Source: JBEBVQ01 sp964527735 (lineage in GTDB: Bacteria > Bacteroidota > Bacteroidia > Chitinophagales > Chitinophagaceae). From it: a DNA stretch of 64,000 nucleotides. Location: contig CAZGPG010000007.1 in assembly GCA_964527735.1 (NCBI GenBank), positions 83,062 through 147,061 of the forward strand, in the 5' to 3' direction. The notes below the pieces were generated by a model, which ran no database searches, had not been told where the DNA came from, and worked only from the letters and a program-made list of their open reading frames with translations. Both the position numbers and the translations under genes were made by a program. Below are positions 52,639 to 60,892 of this stretch, piece after piece. Every line of letters starts with the position of its first letter. The first letter of the stretch is position 1.

Positions 52639-53661
52639 ATGAATTCTGAAAATATAAAAAGGGGTACATTGTATCTGGTGACTGTGGGGTTGGGCGCTGT
52701 ACTAATATGGCAGCTTATCTACTTTCTTCCCGGATTTCTGCTGGCTATCACGCTTTATATTCTCCTGCGGAACATATTCCTCAGGCTGATAATTAATTAT
52801 AAGTGGAAAAGGGCATTGGCTGCATTTGCATTGATATTTGCCACGCTTATTATCCTGGCGCTGCCCATATGGCTGCTGATTGAAATACTCATCCCGAAAA
52901 TAACTTACCTGGTAAATAATTCGGATTACCTGTTGCAGCGTGTTACCGTTATCATTACGGAGCTGAAAGAGCAATTCCCGCAGATTGCCGTCAGCAACGA
53001 GCAGGTGCAGCAAACGGTGCAAAAGGGCCTTATCTACGTACCGGGTATACTGGGTACTACCGCGGGTGTATTTACCAACCTTTTCACAGCATTCTTTATT
53101 CTTTATTTTATGCTGACGGGAGGGCCGGAGATGGAACGGCGGCTGCGGAATTTCCTGCCTCTTAAAGAAGCAAATAAAGACTCTATCTGGCAGGAGACGC
53201 ATACGCTGATCGTATCCAATGCGATCGGTATTCCGGTGCTGGCATTTTTACAGTCTATTGTCGCATCGGTTGGTTACTGGATATTCGGTGTCCAGGAATT
53301 TATCATCTGGGGGTTGCTTACGGGTGTCTGCTCCCTCTTGCCTGTTATCGGAACGATGATCGTATGGGTCCCGATTGTCATCTACATGATCGCGACCGGC
53401 GATGTAGGAAAGGGGATCGGCCTGGGGCTTTACTGTGCTATTGTAGTCTCGAATATTGACAATGTACTGCGTTTTACCGTCATGAAGCAAATCGGGAACG
53501 TGCACCCGCTGATCACGGTTTTCGGTGTGATACTGGGTCTGCAGATGTTCGGGATCATGGGACTGATATTCGGCCCGCTGCTGCTTTCATACTTCTTGTT
53601 GCTGATCAGGGTTTACCGGGCAGAATTTCATGAAGAAACGATTATTATTCACCGGTCCTGA
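52639..53661 (+). CDS. AI-2E family transporter-like membrane protein
   Basis: A 340-residue integral membrane protein of the AI-2E (YdiK/TqsA) exporter family, with about seven helices. These include LYLVTVGLGAVLIWQLIYFLPGFLL, LAAFALIFATLIILALPIWLLIEI, GVFTNLFTAFFILYFMLTGG, VLAFLQSIVASVGYWIFGV and the C-terminal LGLQMFGIMGLIFGPLLLSYFLLL. The GVCSLLPVIGTMIVWVPI segment is the family signature (about 230-247). Transport of autoinducer-2 is shown for E. coli TqsA only; most members transport unknown substrates. The gene stands alone. Confidence 0.9.
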   Translation: MNSENIKRGTLYLVTVGLGAVLIWQLIYFLPGFLLAITLYILLRNIFLRLIINYKWKRALAAFALIFATLIILALPIWLLIEILIPKITYLVNNSDYLLQRVTVIITELKEQFPQIAVSNEQVQQTVQKGLIYVPGILGTTAGVFTNLFTAFFILYFMLTGGPEMERRLRNFLPLKEANKDSIWQETHTLIVSNAIGIPVLAFLQSIVASVGYWIFGVQEFIIWGLLTGVCSLLPVIGTMIVWVPIVIYMIATGDVGKGIGLGLYCAIVVSNIDNVLRFTVMKQIGNVHPLITVFGVILGLQMFGIMGLIFGPLLLSYFLLLIRVYRAEFHEETIIIHRS

Positions 53662-53714
53662 CAGCGGTTTCGTTATCTGCTGGTTAACTGACGGCAAATC
53701 ATGTTGGTAATTAA

Positions 53715-53722
53715 TACCTTTG
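53715..53722 (+). promoter_or_regulatory. -7 promoter element before the 53750 lipoprotein gene
   Basis: TACCTTTG is an exact TAnnTTTG match. It overlaps the first codons of the long open frame (TTG at 53720), so the real start must lie downstream, at 53729 or 53750. Confidence 0.55.
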
Positions 53723-53749
53723 CATGTGATGTATAAACTGTGGTATATG

Positions 53750-54544
53750 ATGTATGGCAACATAGTGAAATGTAGTATCGTGTTGCTGCTCACGGCAACG
53801 CTCTTTTCATGTGCCGGTGATAAGCCGGGAGATAATTATCATAGAAAGGTTTCGCTGAAGCCGCATGATACAGCGGTACAAGGGTATCTGGCAAAGGTGT
53901 TCCAGGTAGTAAATACTACTACCGGCCTCGACTATAAAGCTGATAATTATGTAAGCGAAGGAACAATAATGGTGCGTATCCGGTCGATCGGCAGCGGGGA
54001 TAACCTGGATTACGGGTTGAGGGACGGACACAGAGGGCCGCTTTTTCTTACACTCTGTGACAGCACAGGCAAACCCATACGGGGATTCGACGATTTTGCC
54101 AGCGATGCCACCGGAGATGCCATGCTAAAAAATCTGCTGGCCAGTAAAGGCGCTACACACAATATACCGTTTTACCTGTTTCTTGATAAAGGCAAAAAAT
54201 TACCTGACGGGATAAAGACATTTACTATCCACAGTAAAAAACAGGAAGAGGAATATATCCGTGATACGGCGGAATGGCACCGTCCGGACTGGGATGAGAT
54301 CATTGACCAGTTTGAACAACAGGTGGATGCTTATGGCGAATCCGTAAAGGAAGCACGAAGGGGGGATACGACCGCCATCACACAGCATCCGGGGCATCTC
54401 AGGGTGGTACGCGGTACGGAAGAAGTGTTGCTAAGAGCGCGGGTTGATCATGAATTGTCTGACCGTCAGATACGACGGGTGATAAAAATACAGGACCAGC
54501 TGCTGGATGTGGAGAAGGATCGGTTGAAGCTGAAAGGTAATTAA
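53750..54544 (+). CDS. Hypothetical lipoprotein
   Basis: A 264-residue exported lipoprotein. The start at 53750 gives a compact signal peptide MYGNIVKCSIVLLLTATLFSC with the lipobox Cys at residue 21; an ATG at 53729 would add seven residues. The mature part is soluble and hydrophilic, with KVFQVVNTTTGLDYKADNYVSEG, DDFASDATGDAMLKNLL, DEIIDQFEQQVDAYGESVKEA and a charged helical end (RRVIKIQDQLLDVEKDRLKLKG). No family is recognised. Its promoter is well defined and its gene ends at an AATTAGC-type palindrome. Location is probably the inner or outer membrane, periplasmic side. Confidence 0.8.
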   Translation: MYGNIVKCSIVLLLTATLFSCAGDKPGDNYHRKVSLKPHDTAVQGYLAKVFQVVNTTTGLDYKADNYVSEGTIMVRIRSIGSGDNLDYGLRDGHRGPLFLTLCDSTGKPIRGFDDFASDATGDAMLKNLLASKGATHNIPFYLFLDKGKKLPDGIKTFTIHSKKQEEEYIRDTAEWHRPDWDEIIDQFEQQVDAYGESVKEARRGDTTAITQHPGHLRVVRGTEEVLLRARVDHELSDRQIRRVIKIQDQLLDVEKDRLKLKGN

Positions 54545-54596
54545 TGAGTCAATGTGATAATTAGCTGATTAGCTAATCAGCACATCAGCTCACTAA
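54543..54596. repeat. AATTAGC-type palindromic repeat, copy 5
   Basis: It directly follows the lipoprotein stop codon. CTGATTAGCTAATCAG (54565-54580) is a perfect palindrome, flanked by AATGTGATAATTAG and CACATCAGCTC. Confidence 0.75.
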
Positions 54597-54766
54597 TTCG
54601 TGGCAGTAAACTGACACATTTTCCCGACACTTATTCAGACAGGCCAAAAATGCCTGTCATTTTTTTTGTTTCCCTGAAATTTTTTCCGTAAGGAATGCCA
54701 TAAGCGCCGTCTTTCCGGGAGTGGTATCCGGCTTGCATTATACATGCTAAACCAAAACCATTAGCT

Positions 54767-55237
54767 ATGACAAAGATCATTCAAAGACAGCACGGCAATG
54801 CGCCTGTAGTATCATTCGGTAACCTGGTTGATCATTTTTTCCAAAACAGCCTGGGGCGTTTTTTCGATGACGATCTCCCGTCTTTCAGAGATGCGGTGCG
54901 TAGCGGTAGTGTCCCCGTTAACGTAAAGGAAACGGATAAGCAATACGAAGTAGCAGTGATTGCTCCCGGTCTGAAGAAGGAAGACTTTAAGATCCATGTG
55001 CAGAACGACAGGCTTACCATCAGTTTCGAACACCAGGAAGAAAGCAGCGAAGAAGACAAGGACAAAGGCTGGATCCGCAAGGAGTATCGTCAACAGTCAT
55101 TCAGCCGGAGTTTTACCCTGGATGATACGGTAGATGCAGGTAAGATTGATGCCCGTTATAATGACGGCATCCTGTTGCTGAATTTACCTAAAAAAGAAGG
55201 TACAGCACCGGTATCCAAAACCATCGAGGTAAGGTAA
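54767..55237 (+). CDS. Small heat shock protein Hsp20/alpha-crystallin
   Basis: A 156-residue cytoplasmic holdase of the Hsp20 family. The N-terminus has GNLVDHFFQNSLGRFFDDDLPSF. The alpha-crystallin domain (about 40-145) has VPVNVKETDKQYEVAVIAPGLKKEDFKIHV, the ISFEHQEE loop and FSRSFTLDDTVDAGKIDARYNDGILLLNLPKK, which carries the conserved A-x-Y-x-N/D-G-I/V-L motif. The C-terminal IEVR is slightly different from the usual I-x-I motif. It stands alone, between a palindromic repeat upstream and three stacked hairpins downstream. Confidence 0.95.
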   Translation: MTKIIQRQHGNAPVVSFGNLVDHFFQNSLGRFFDDDLPSFRDAVRSGSVPVNVKETDKQYEVAVIAPGLKKEDFKIHVQNDRLTISFEHQEESSEEDKDKGWIRKEYRQQSFSRSFTLDDTVDAGKIDARYNDGILLLNLPKKEGTAPVSKTIEVR

Positions 55238-55259
55238 TCTTATCGTACCGGTTTTTGCG

Positions 55260-55322
55260 TAGAGACGCGATTTATCGCGTCTCCCTCATGCCATGACGGA
55301 GACGCGATAAATCGCGTCTCTA
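55260..55322. repeat. Double-palindrome hairpin with GAGACGCGAT words (25-bp perfect stem)
   Basis: The left arm 55260-55284 and right arm 55298-55322 are perfectly complementary over 25 bp, with a 13-base loop. Each arm is itself nearly palindromic (AGACGCGATTTATCGCGTCT). This recalls the GAGACGCGAT...ATCGCGTCTC interspersed repeats known from other phyla. It directly follows hsp20. Confidence 0.85.
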
Positions 55323-55326
55323 TGAC

Positions 55327-55387
55327 GGGTTCACAGAACCCACCATATATGCCGTCCGGGATAGCTCCCTGCGGAAACATCCCGGAC
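55327..55387. terminator. Two further hairpins after hsp20
   Basis: GGGTTC-ACA-GAACCC (55327-55341), then GTCCGGGAT (55354-55362) with ATCCCGGAC (55379-55387). Together with the preceding double palindrome they form three consecutive hairpins. There is no T-tract, so their role as terminators is uncertain. Confidence 0.5.
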
Positions 55388-55399
55388 AGCATAGTAAAT

Positions 55400-55432
55400 C
55401 ATCAGCTAATCAGCACATCAGCTAATTAAAAC
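55400..55432. repeat. AATTAGC-type palindromic repeat, copy 6
   Basis: ATCAGCTAATCAGC and ACATCAGCTAATTAAAACC share their words with copies 4 and 5. It ends 42 bases before tsaD. Confidence 0.7.
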
Positions 55433-55473
55433 CATAGCAATTCACCGATATTCCCGAATTTTGTGCGCTCGTT

Positions 55474-56490
55474 ATGAAAGAACAACCAGTGACCATCCTT
55501 GCGATCGAATCTTCCTGCGATGATACCAGCGCCGCTGTCGTTCGGGATGGGGTAGTATTGAGCAACCTGATCGCTACCCAGAAAGTGCATGAGCAGTATG
55601 GCGGCGTAGTACCGGAGATGGCTTCGCGGGCGCATATGCAAAATATTGTGCCGGTGGTGGAGGTAGCGCTCAGGCAGGCGGGCGTGACGAAAGACGAGAT
55701 CAATGCAGTGGCTTATACCCGTGCACCCGGGCTGATCGGCTCCCTGCTGGTCGGTGCTTGTTTTGCCAAGGCATTTGCGCAGGCGCACGGTATTCCCACG
55801 TTGGCGGTGCACCATATGCAGGCGCATGTGCTGGCACATTTCATCGAAGATCCGAAACCTTCCTTCCCTTTTTTGTGCCTGACGGTCTCCGGGGGGCATA
55901 CCCAGATCGTGCTGTGCCGGAGCCATCTTGATATGGAAGTGCTCGGCACTACCATGGATGACGCGGCCGGAGAAGCTTTTGATAAAACCGCAAAGATGCT
56001 CGGTTTACCATATCCCGGCGGCCCTTTGATAGATAAATATGCGGCGGACGGCGATCCGTTGCGGTTTAAATTCCCGGTTACCGATATGCCGGGTTATAAC
56101 TTCAGCTTCAGCGGTATCAAGACGGCTGTTTTATATTTTCTGAAAGAGCAGCAGCGCAATGATCCGGATTTTATTGCCAGCAATATGGCAGATATATGCG
56201 CTTCCGTACAGCATACGATCGTACGCATGTTGCTGAACAAGCTGGAACAAGCTGCCGCTGATCTCCAGATCAGCCATATTGGTATTGCCGGCGGGGTTTC
56301 GGCCAACAGCGCGCTACGCAGAGCTTTGCAGGAAGCGGGCGATAAGCATGGCCGGCAGGTGCACATCCCGCGTTTTGAATATTGCACGGATAATGCGGCA
56401 ATGATCGGCATTACCGGTTACTATCAATATCTGGAGGGGGCATTTTCCGATCTGTCTGTTATCCCTGAAGCACGTGCATCCTGGTCATGA
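55474..56490 (+). CDS. tsaD: tRNA threonylcarbamoyladenosine transferase TsaD
   Basis: A 338-residue enzyme that, with TsaB/TsaE, adds the threonylcarbamoyl group to A37 of ANN-decoding tRNAs. It starts LAIESSCDDTSAAVV. The metal-binding motif is HHMQAHVLAHF (about 110-120), with SGGHTQIVLCRS, TMDDAAGEAFDKTAKMLGLPYPGGP and the later GGVSANSALR and DNAAMIGITG. The promoter-like GAATTTTG lies ten bases before the ATG. The stop overlaps the next start by four bases (ATGA). Confidence 0.97.
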   Translation: MKEQPVTILAIESSCDDTSAAVVRDGVVLSNLIATQKVHEQYGGVVPEMASRAHMQNIVPVVEVALRQAGVTKDEINAVAYTRAPGLIGSLLVGACFAKAFAQAHGIPTLAVHHMQAHVLAHFIEDPKPSFPFLCLTVSGGHTQIVLCRSHLDMEVLGTTMDDAAGEAFDKTAKMLGLPYPGGPLIDKYAADGDPLRFKFPVTDMPGYNFSFSGIKTAVLYFLKEQQRNDPDFIASNMADICASVQHTIVRMLLNKLEQAAADLQISHIGIAGGVSANSALRRALQEAGDKHGRQVHIPRFEYCTDNAAMIGITGYYQYLEGAFSDLSVIPEARASWS

Positions 56491-57200
56491 GCAATCATTA
56501 TTTCCGGTTTAAAGAGTTTACGGTACATCAGGAGCGTTGTGCCATGAAAGTATCTACCGATGCCTGCATCCAGGGAGCGTGGGCGCCGGTTGCGCCGTCT
56601 GTGAAAAAAGCGCTGGATATAGGCTGTGGTACGGGATTGCTGTCGCTCATGATAGCGCAGCGGAATCCGGATATGATGATTGATGCGCTGGAAGCGGATG
56701 CGTCTGCAGCGCATCAGGCAATGGAAAACGTAGCGGCGAGTCTCTGGAATGACCGGATACGGGTATTGCATAAAGATGCGCGCGATCATACTGCTCCCGA
56801 AAAATATGACATGATTATCTGCAACCCGCCTTTCTTCAGCAACGACCTGCAGGCCCAGGACGACAGCAGGAACCGGGCGCGGCATGATGTATCGTTATCC
56901 CAGGCGGAACTTTTTACTATTCTTTCACGTCATCTCGGGGAGAAGGGGATGGCTTGTATTATGCTACCTGTCACAGAGCATGCATTGTGGGAGACATTGC
57001 TTGCCCGGGAGGGATGGCATATACACCAGGCGCTTTCCGTATGTCCTTCGGAACGTAAATGCATAAACCGGATAATCAGTGTTGCGGCAGCCTTTCCCTG
57101 CACTGTACGGAAAGACGAAACGTTGACGATATACGATACCACAGGCGGATATACGGAGCATTTCCGAAGGCTGATGGAGCCGTATTACTTGTATCTGTGA
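56487..57200 (+). CDS. trmN6: tRNA1(Val) (adenine37-N6)-methyltransferase TrmN6-like
   Basis: A 237-residue class I SAM methyltransferase of the YfiC/TrmN6 family, acting on A37 of valine tRNA. It opens FRFKEFTVHQERCAMKVSTDACIQGAW, typical of the family. The SAM-binding motif is ALDIGCGTGLLSLMIAQRNP (about 38-57) and the catalytic NPPFF is near residue 112. The gene overlaps tsaD by four bases, so two tRNA-A37 modification enzymes are translationally coupled. The C-terminus is complete. Confidence 0.92.
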   Translation: MSNHYFRFKEFTVHQERCAMKVSTDACIQGAWAPVAPSVKKALDIGCGTGLLSLMIAQRNPDMMIDALEADASAAHQAMENVAASLWNDRIRVLHKDARDHTAPEKYDMIICNPPFFSNDLQAQDDSRNRARHDVSLSQAELFTILSRHLGEKGMACIMLPVTEHALWETLLAREGWHIHQALSVCPSERKCINRIISVAAAFPCTVRKDETLTIYDTTGGYTEHFRRLMEPYYLYL

Positions 57201-57240
57201 TAACTTTCATGACGGCCCCCGAACCGCAAGCGCCTGACGT

Positions 57241-57260
57241 GGGCGAATAATGATTCGCCC
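57241..57260. terminator. Hairpin GGGCGAAT/ATTCGCCC between convergent genes
   Basis: GGGCGAAT (57241-57248), loop AATG, then ATTCGCCC (57253-57260) forms a perfect 8-bp stem. It ends on the last base of the convergent GNAT gene, so it can terminate both directions. The rest of the 57201-57240 gap shows nothing. Confidence 0.65.
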
Positions 57261-57541
57261 TACACCAACACATCCTGCCATTCTTTCATTCTTTGAAACG
57301 TAGCTTTTGCGAAAGGGCAGAGGGGGAGTACTTTGATGCCGTTCGCTCTCACATAGTTTACGAGTTCGGCCTGTATTTTCTTTCCGATCCCCTGTCCCTG
57401 CAGGGAGGGATCTACTTCGGTATGCTCGATGATCATTTTGGTATCGCCTGCCATTACATAAACCATTTCGGCAAGTTGCTTGCCGTCCTGCTCGTAATAA
57501 AAGCTGCCTCCTTTATCGGTTTTCCTGTGGTGAATGGTCAT
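57260..57541 (-). CDS. YjdJ-like small GNAT-family acetyltransferase
   Basis: A 93-residue short GNAT protein of the GCN5-like YjdJ family. It has GSFYYEQDGKQLAEMVYVMAGDTKMIIEHTEVDPSLQGQGIGKKI (beta-bulge and acetyl-CoA loop Q-G-Q-G-I-G-K), then ELVNYVRANGIKVLPLCPFAKATFQRM. This is the shortest form of the fold, lacking the first helices. Substrate unknown. It is convergent with trmN6 and followed upstream by a partial hairpin repeat. Confidence 0.9.
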   Translation of the reverse strand: MTIHHRKTDKGGSFYYEQDGKQLAEMVYVMAGDTKMIIEHTEVDPSLQGQGIGKKIQAELVNYVRANGIKVLPLCPFAKATFQRMKEWQDVLV

Positions 57542-57570
57542 TTAGTTGAAATTTGAGCGTTGAAAGTTAG

Positions 57571-57600
57571 CATTTGTCACATCGAACACATTTGTCACAT
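57571..57600. repeat. AATGTGACAAATGTG-type repeat, single arm
   Basis: CATTTGTCACAT occurs twice in direct orientation (57571-57582 and 57589-57600), six bases apart. The complementary arm of the full hairpin seen elsewhere is missing. Confidence 0.65.
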
Positions 57601-57670
57601 TTTCAAGCTATCCCTAATCTATAAATATACAAAATATCCCGGATGATCAGGAAGAAATTGCAATAAAACC

Positions 57671-57702
57671 TTGCCAAAAACGGTAAAGAAGTAATACCTT
57701 TG
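57671..57702 (+). promoter_or_regulatory. Promoter of the tRNA-Arg gene
   Basis: TTG (57671-57673), 21 bases, then TACCTTTG (57695-57702). This is a full match to the Bacteroidota promoter form, ending 15 bases before the tRNA. Confidence 0.8.
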
Positions 57703-57717
57703 CATCTCTTTGGAAAT

Positions 57718-57789
57718 GGCCTCGTAGTACAATGGATAGTATAAGAGTTTCCGAAGCTCCAGATCCTGGTTCGATTCCAGGCGAGGCTA
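57718..57789 (+). tRNA. tRNA-Arg (CCG)
   Basis: The sequence folds with acceptor GGCCTCG/CGAGGCT (G-U at position 1-72), D-stem GTAC/GTAT, anticodon loop TTCCGAA (anticodon CCG) in stem AGAGT/GCTCC with a mismatched outer pair, and T-arm CCTGG-TTCGATT-CCAGG. The discriminator is A. CCA is not encoded. It has its own promoter and is followed by a strong terminator. Confidence 0.93.
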
Positions 57790-57793
57790 CAAG

Positions 57794-57831
57794 AATGAGA
57801 GTGGGGGCGCATCGCTCCCACTCTCATTTTC
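57794..57831 (+). terminator. Terminator of tRNA-Arg
   Basis: AATGAGAGTGGG (57794-57805) pairs perfectly with CCCACTCTCATT (57817-57828), followed by TTT. It starts four bases after the tRNA. Confidence 0.9.
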
Positions 57832-57873
57832 CTTCCGTTCTCTTTCTGTTTCTCAGCTCTTTTTTATATCTGT

Positions 57874-58530
57874 TCAGATTTCGATGAATCCCGATTGAAT
57901 TGCTTTCATGACCAGGCTCGCAGTATTTTTTGCATCCAGTTTTTTCAGCAGGCTTAGCCGGTGGGTTTCTGCAGTACGTGCGCTGATGAATAATTTGTCT
58001 GCAATCTCCTGTGTGGTGCAGCCTTCAAGCACAAGATGCAGGATCTCCTTTTCTCTTTTGGTAAGCACAACCGGAAAGGAAACGGGATTTTGCTTTTTTG
58101 TTTTCAGCATTTGCTGCAGCAGGTATTCCTTCAAATCAGGCTCAATGAACTCTTTACCTTCATAGACCTGCTCTATCGCCAGTTTTAGTGTTTCCTGATC
58201 TGTACCCTTAAGTAAATATCCCAGGCATCCGGCCTGTATCATATGCTTCACCATAGCGGGAGCATCCAGACTTGTGAGTATAATGATCCTGATACCCGGA
58301 TATTTTTGAAGGATTACAGGCGCCAGATCCCGGCCCGACTGATCGGGTAGCATCAGGTCGAGCAGTAATACATCTGGTTGTCTTCTCTCCAATCCTTTCA
58401 GCAGATCATTAGCTGAAGAGTAAGTATCAATTACGGCTATATGTGAGTAAGAGCTGAGCATCAGATTTATGCCATGTATAGCAAGTGGATGGTCATCGGT
58501 AATAATAACTTGAATCGGCATATCTTTCAT
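57874..58530 (-). CDS. LuxR/NarL-type response regulator (cassette 3)
   Basis: A 218-residue two-domain regulator. The receiver has DDH at 12-14, phosphoacceptor Asp58 in QPDVLLLDLMLPD, ILTSLD and YLLKGTD with the conserved Lys. The LuxR helix-turn-helix (about 152-214) contains LTKREKEILHLVLEGCTTQEIADKLFISARTAETH and SLLKKLDAKNTASLV. It follows the kinase gene by 165 bases, and that gap holds a long hairpin. An ATG at 58521 is an alternative start. It is the presumed partner of the kinase. Confidence 0.93.
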   Translation of the reverse strand: MKDMPIQVIITDDHPLAIHGINLMLSSYSHIAVIDTYSSANDLLKGLERRQPDVLLLDLMLPDQSGRDLAPVILQKYPGIRIIILTSLDAPAMVKHMIQAGCLGYLLKGTDQETLKLAIEQVYEGKEFIEPDLKEYLLQQMLKTKKQNPVSFPVVLTKREKEILHLVLEGCTTQEIADKLFISARTAETHRLSLLKKLDAKNTASLVMKAIQSGFIEI

Positions 58531-58634
58531 TTATTGTGAACCTCAAACAGGATAGGCATCCTGGTAAGGATAATCTGGAAAAAAATATTTTTAGTGCAAC
58601 TATGTTGCAAATGTACGATGATTTTAATTAGTTA

Positions 58635-58712
58635 ATGAGCCAATTAGCTGATGTGCCAATGATTCCTCGCGACAGAGCATTAGCTAATCAGCATATCAGC
58701 TAATTGGCTCAT
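58635..58712. repeat. AATTAGC-type palindromic repeat, copy 7 (18-bp perfect stem) at the kinase 3 end
   Basis: ATGAGCCAATTAGCTGAT (58635-58652) is perfectly complementary to 58695-58712. The right arm contains the last codons and stop of the kinase gene, so the hairpin lies in the kinase-regulator gap and may reduce read-through into the regulator gene. Confidence 0.8.
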
Positions 58713-60774
58713 AAAATTGATTATCTATATTATTTAAATCCCTTAGGTCAAATTCAAGATATACTGTGGTTCCCTTCCCCGGCGCCGTCTGTATCTCCAT
58801 GATGCCTTTCAATACCTGCATCCTGCTCCGGATACTTTGCAGACCCATGCCACCTGAGATATGCTTATTTTCCGTCAGATTGAACCCCTGCCCGTCATCT
58901 TCCACCGTAATGGCCAGTATCTGGTTTTCGGTATAGAACAACTGTACGATGGCCTGGCTGGCGCGGGCATGTTTAATAATATTCTGAACCAGTTCCTGGA
59001 TAATTCTGTAAATAGATAATTCCAGTTCGGCTTTTATCCGTGGCAGGGGGCCATCCTGATGAAAAATAATCTTCAGGGGGAGATTTTTAGTAATCGCTTC
59101 GCAAAAATAAAATACCGCATCCGGCAATCCTTCTGCCAGCAGCATATCCGGCATCAGGTTGTGGGCGGTCTGCCTGAGTTCTTTGGTGGTGTTTTCCAAC
59201 TGGTGTATGATCTGCTCATAATGATCACTCCGGACATACGAGCTTGCAGGTAGCGATTGTAAAGGGGCGGGTAGTGTTTTCAGGTTCATTTTTATAGTGG
59301 AAAGCTGCACCATAATACCGTCATGAAGCTCTCTTGCCATTCTTGTTCGCTCCTTTTCCTCTCCCTGGATCATGAATCTCAGATTGTTGATCTCCTGTTC
59401 CTGTTGGATGATCCGGAGCTGGTTTTGCTGAACATTTTGTTTGTGCCGGAAATGCCTGTAAATCATTATGGCGGACAATAACAGGATGATGGTAGCGGAC
59501 AGGATCAGAAAATTCAGAAAATTCTTTTTGGCAATTTCTTCCCGTTGTGTGGCGATCAGGAGTTGCTGCCGGGTAATATCTTTATTTTTTTCCGAGACCC
59601 TCCGGTTGGTTTCCTGCTCATACAATGCCTGTATTTTTTCTTTATTCAGCAGTGTGCGTTGCAGCTCTGTTCCCTTTTTTAGATATACAAAGGCAGACCG
59701 GTAATTGCCATTTTTTCGATAGATCTCGGATAGCAGCTCGTATATATAGGAAACCGTTTCATCGTCATACGATACCTTCAGCGCTTCCTGGAGCGCATTT
59801 TCCGCAAGGGCATATGCGCCGCCCTGATACTGTACAGAGCCGAGTGCCCAGTATGCATCCGATATTACAAGTCGGTTGGTTTCTTTGCGGACATAGGGCA
59901 ACAGATAGTTTAAAATCCTGATGGCCTCTTCTGTTTTCCCTTCCTTCGCCAGAAACTGCGCCTCGAAAATTCTGCCTCGGAGCCATTCCCTGTTCCGTTT
60001 TGTATGATTCCAGGCAATAACATCCCGGACGTAAGGAACACCTTTCTGCCAGTCGTCTGTATTCAGGTAGGTGCTGCTCAGGTTAAGCAATGCATTGCTT
60101 GCCCCCGATGTGTCACCGCAAGCCAATGCCATCTCTGCTGCTTTCAGGTAGTACTCCCGGCTTCTTTCTGTGATCTTCAGGTTAGACCATAAGACCCCCA
60201 TATTGTTATATATACGGTTGACGTTCGCGGAAGGATGCGGTGCTGATGCTGCATATAGTTCGATTTCTTCTGTGCTTTTATAGATATAATGAATGGCAGA
60301 ATCAAAGATCGAATTGTGGATGTAGGCCGCCCCCAGGACTGTGTAATATTTGGCCAGCACAAAATGATCGGTGGAATGACGGGTGTAGGGAAGGGCTTCC
60401 TGCAAAACGGCAAGGCTTTGTTTATAATTGCTTTGCCATCCATAGCCGCCTCCGATACCGGTGAAAGATTCGATCAGACCATTTATGAACCTGCTTTGCC
60501 TGCTTTGCGCCAAAGCCGTCCGGAACAGGGAAAGACTTGAATCCGTATCCTTTTCCAATAAATTCCATCCGGCATTGATCATCTGCCGGATGCGGGATGT
60601 GTCCGGTGGCGCAGGTAAGGTGTGCAGCCGGTCCAGTTCGGGCTTACCCGGAAAGTAGTGCTCCTGCCCGGCACACCAGAGATGACATAACAGGAATGTA
60701 AGTGTAAGAAAATATTTTATGCACTCCGGGAGAGACGGAAATAAACAATAAATATGGGAATGTCCATGTCTCAT
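58696..60774 (-). CDS. TPR-repeat sensor histidine kinase (cassette 3)
   Basis: A 692-residue kinase. A signal segment (YFLTLTFLLCHLWCAGQ) precedes a periplasmic TPR array (about 60-390; for example SLSLFRTALAQSR, QSLAVLQEALPYTR, LAENALQEALKVS). One membrane helix (about 417-440), the phospho-His in ARELHDGIMVQ (about His484) and an ATPase domain with ELVQNIIKHARA, VEDDGQGFN and GLQSIRSRM follow. The ATG at 60774 is preferred; the open frame reaches a TTG at 60801, but a TAGGTTTG promoter element lies only two bases before it. The paired regulator follows. The divergent gene at 61141 encodes an exported propeller/PKD protein. Confidence 0.92.
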   Translation of the reverse strand: MRHGHSHIYCLFPSLPECIKYFLTLTFLLCHLWCAGQEHYFPGKPELDRLHTLPAPPDTSRIRQMINAGWNLLEKDTDSSLSLFRTALAQSRQSRFINGLIESFTGIGGGYGWQSNYKQSLAVLQEALPYTRHSTDHFVLAKYYTVLGAAYIHNSIFDSAIHYIYKSTEEIELYAASAPHPSANVNRIYNNMGVLWSNLKITERSREYYLKAAEMALACGDTSGASNALLNLSSTYLNTDDWQKGVPYVRDVIAWNHTKRNREWLRGRIFEAQFLAKEGKTEEAIRILNYLLPYVRKETNRLVISDAYWALGSVQYQGGAYALAENALQEALKVSYDDETVSYIYELLSEIYRKNGNYRSAFVYLKKGTELQRTLLNKEKIQALYEQETNRRVSEKNKDITRQQLLIATQREEIAKKNFLNFLILSATIILLLSAIMIYRHFRHKQNVQQNQLRIIQQEQEINNLRFMIQGEEKERTRMARELHDGIMVQLSTIKMNLKTLPAPLQSLPASSYVRSDHYEQIIHQLENTTKELRQTAHNLMPDMLLAEGLPDAVFYFCEAITKNLPLKIIFHQDGPLPRIKAELELSIYRIIQELVQNIIKHARASQAIVQLFYTENQILAITVEDDGQGFNLTENKHISGGMGLQSIRSRMQVLKGIMEIQTAPGKGTTVYLEFDLRDLNNIDNQFYEPIS

Positions 60775-60803
60775 GCTGACGATTATCCGGGATGAATTCA
60801 ATA

Positions 60804-60811
60804 CAAACCTA
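60804..60811 (-). promoter_or_regulatory. -7 promoter element of kinase 3
   Basis: TAGGTTTG on the minus strand, an exact TAnnTTTG match, 29 bases before the kinase start at 60774. No clear TTG at -33. Confidence 0.5.
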
Positions 60812-60892
60812 CAGGATTTTTCATGGCCTGTTTCTTATTCATAAGCAGATTTCCGACGGTGTATCAATGTGGCTTCCCTGCCATTTCATAAT

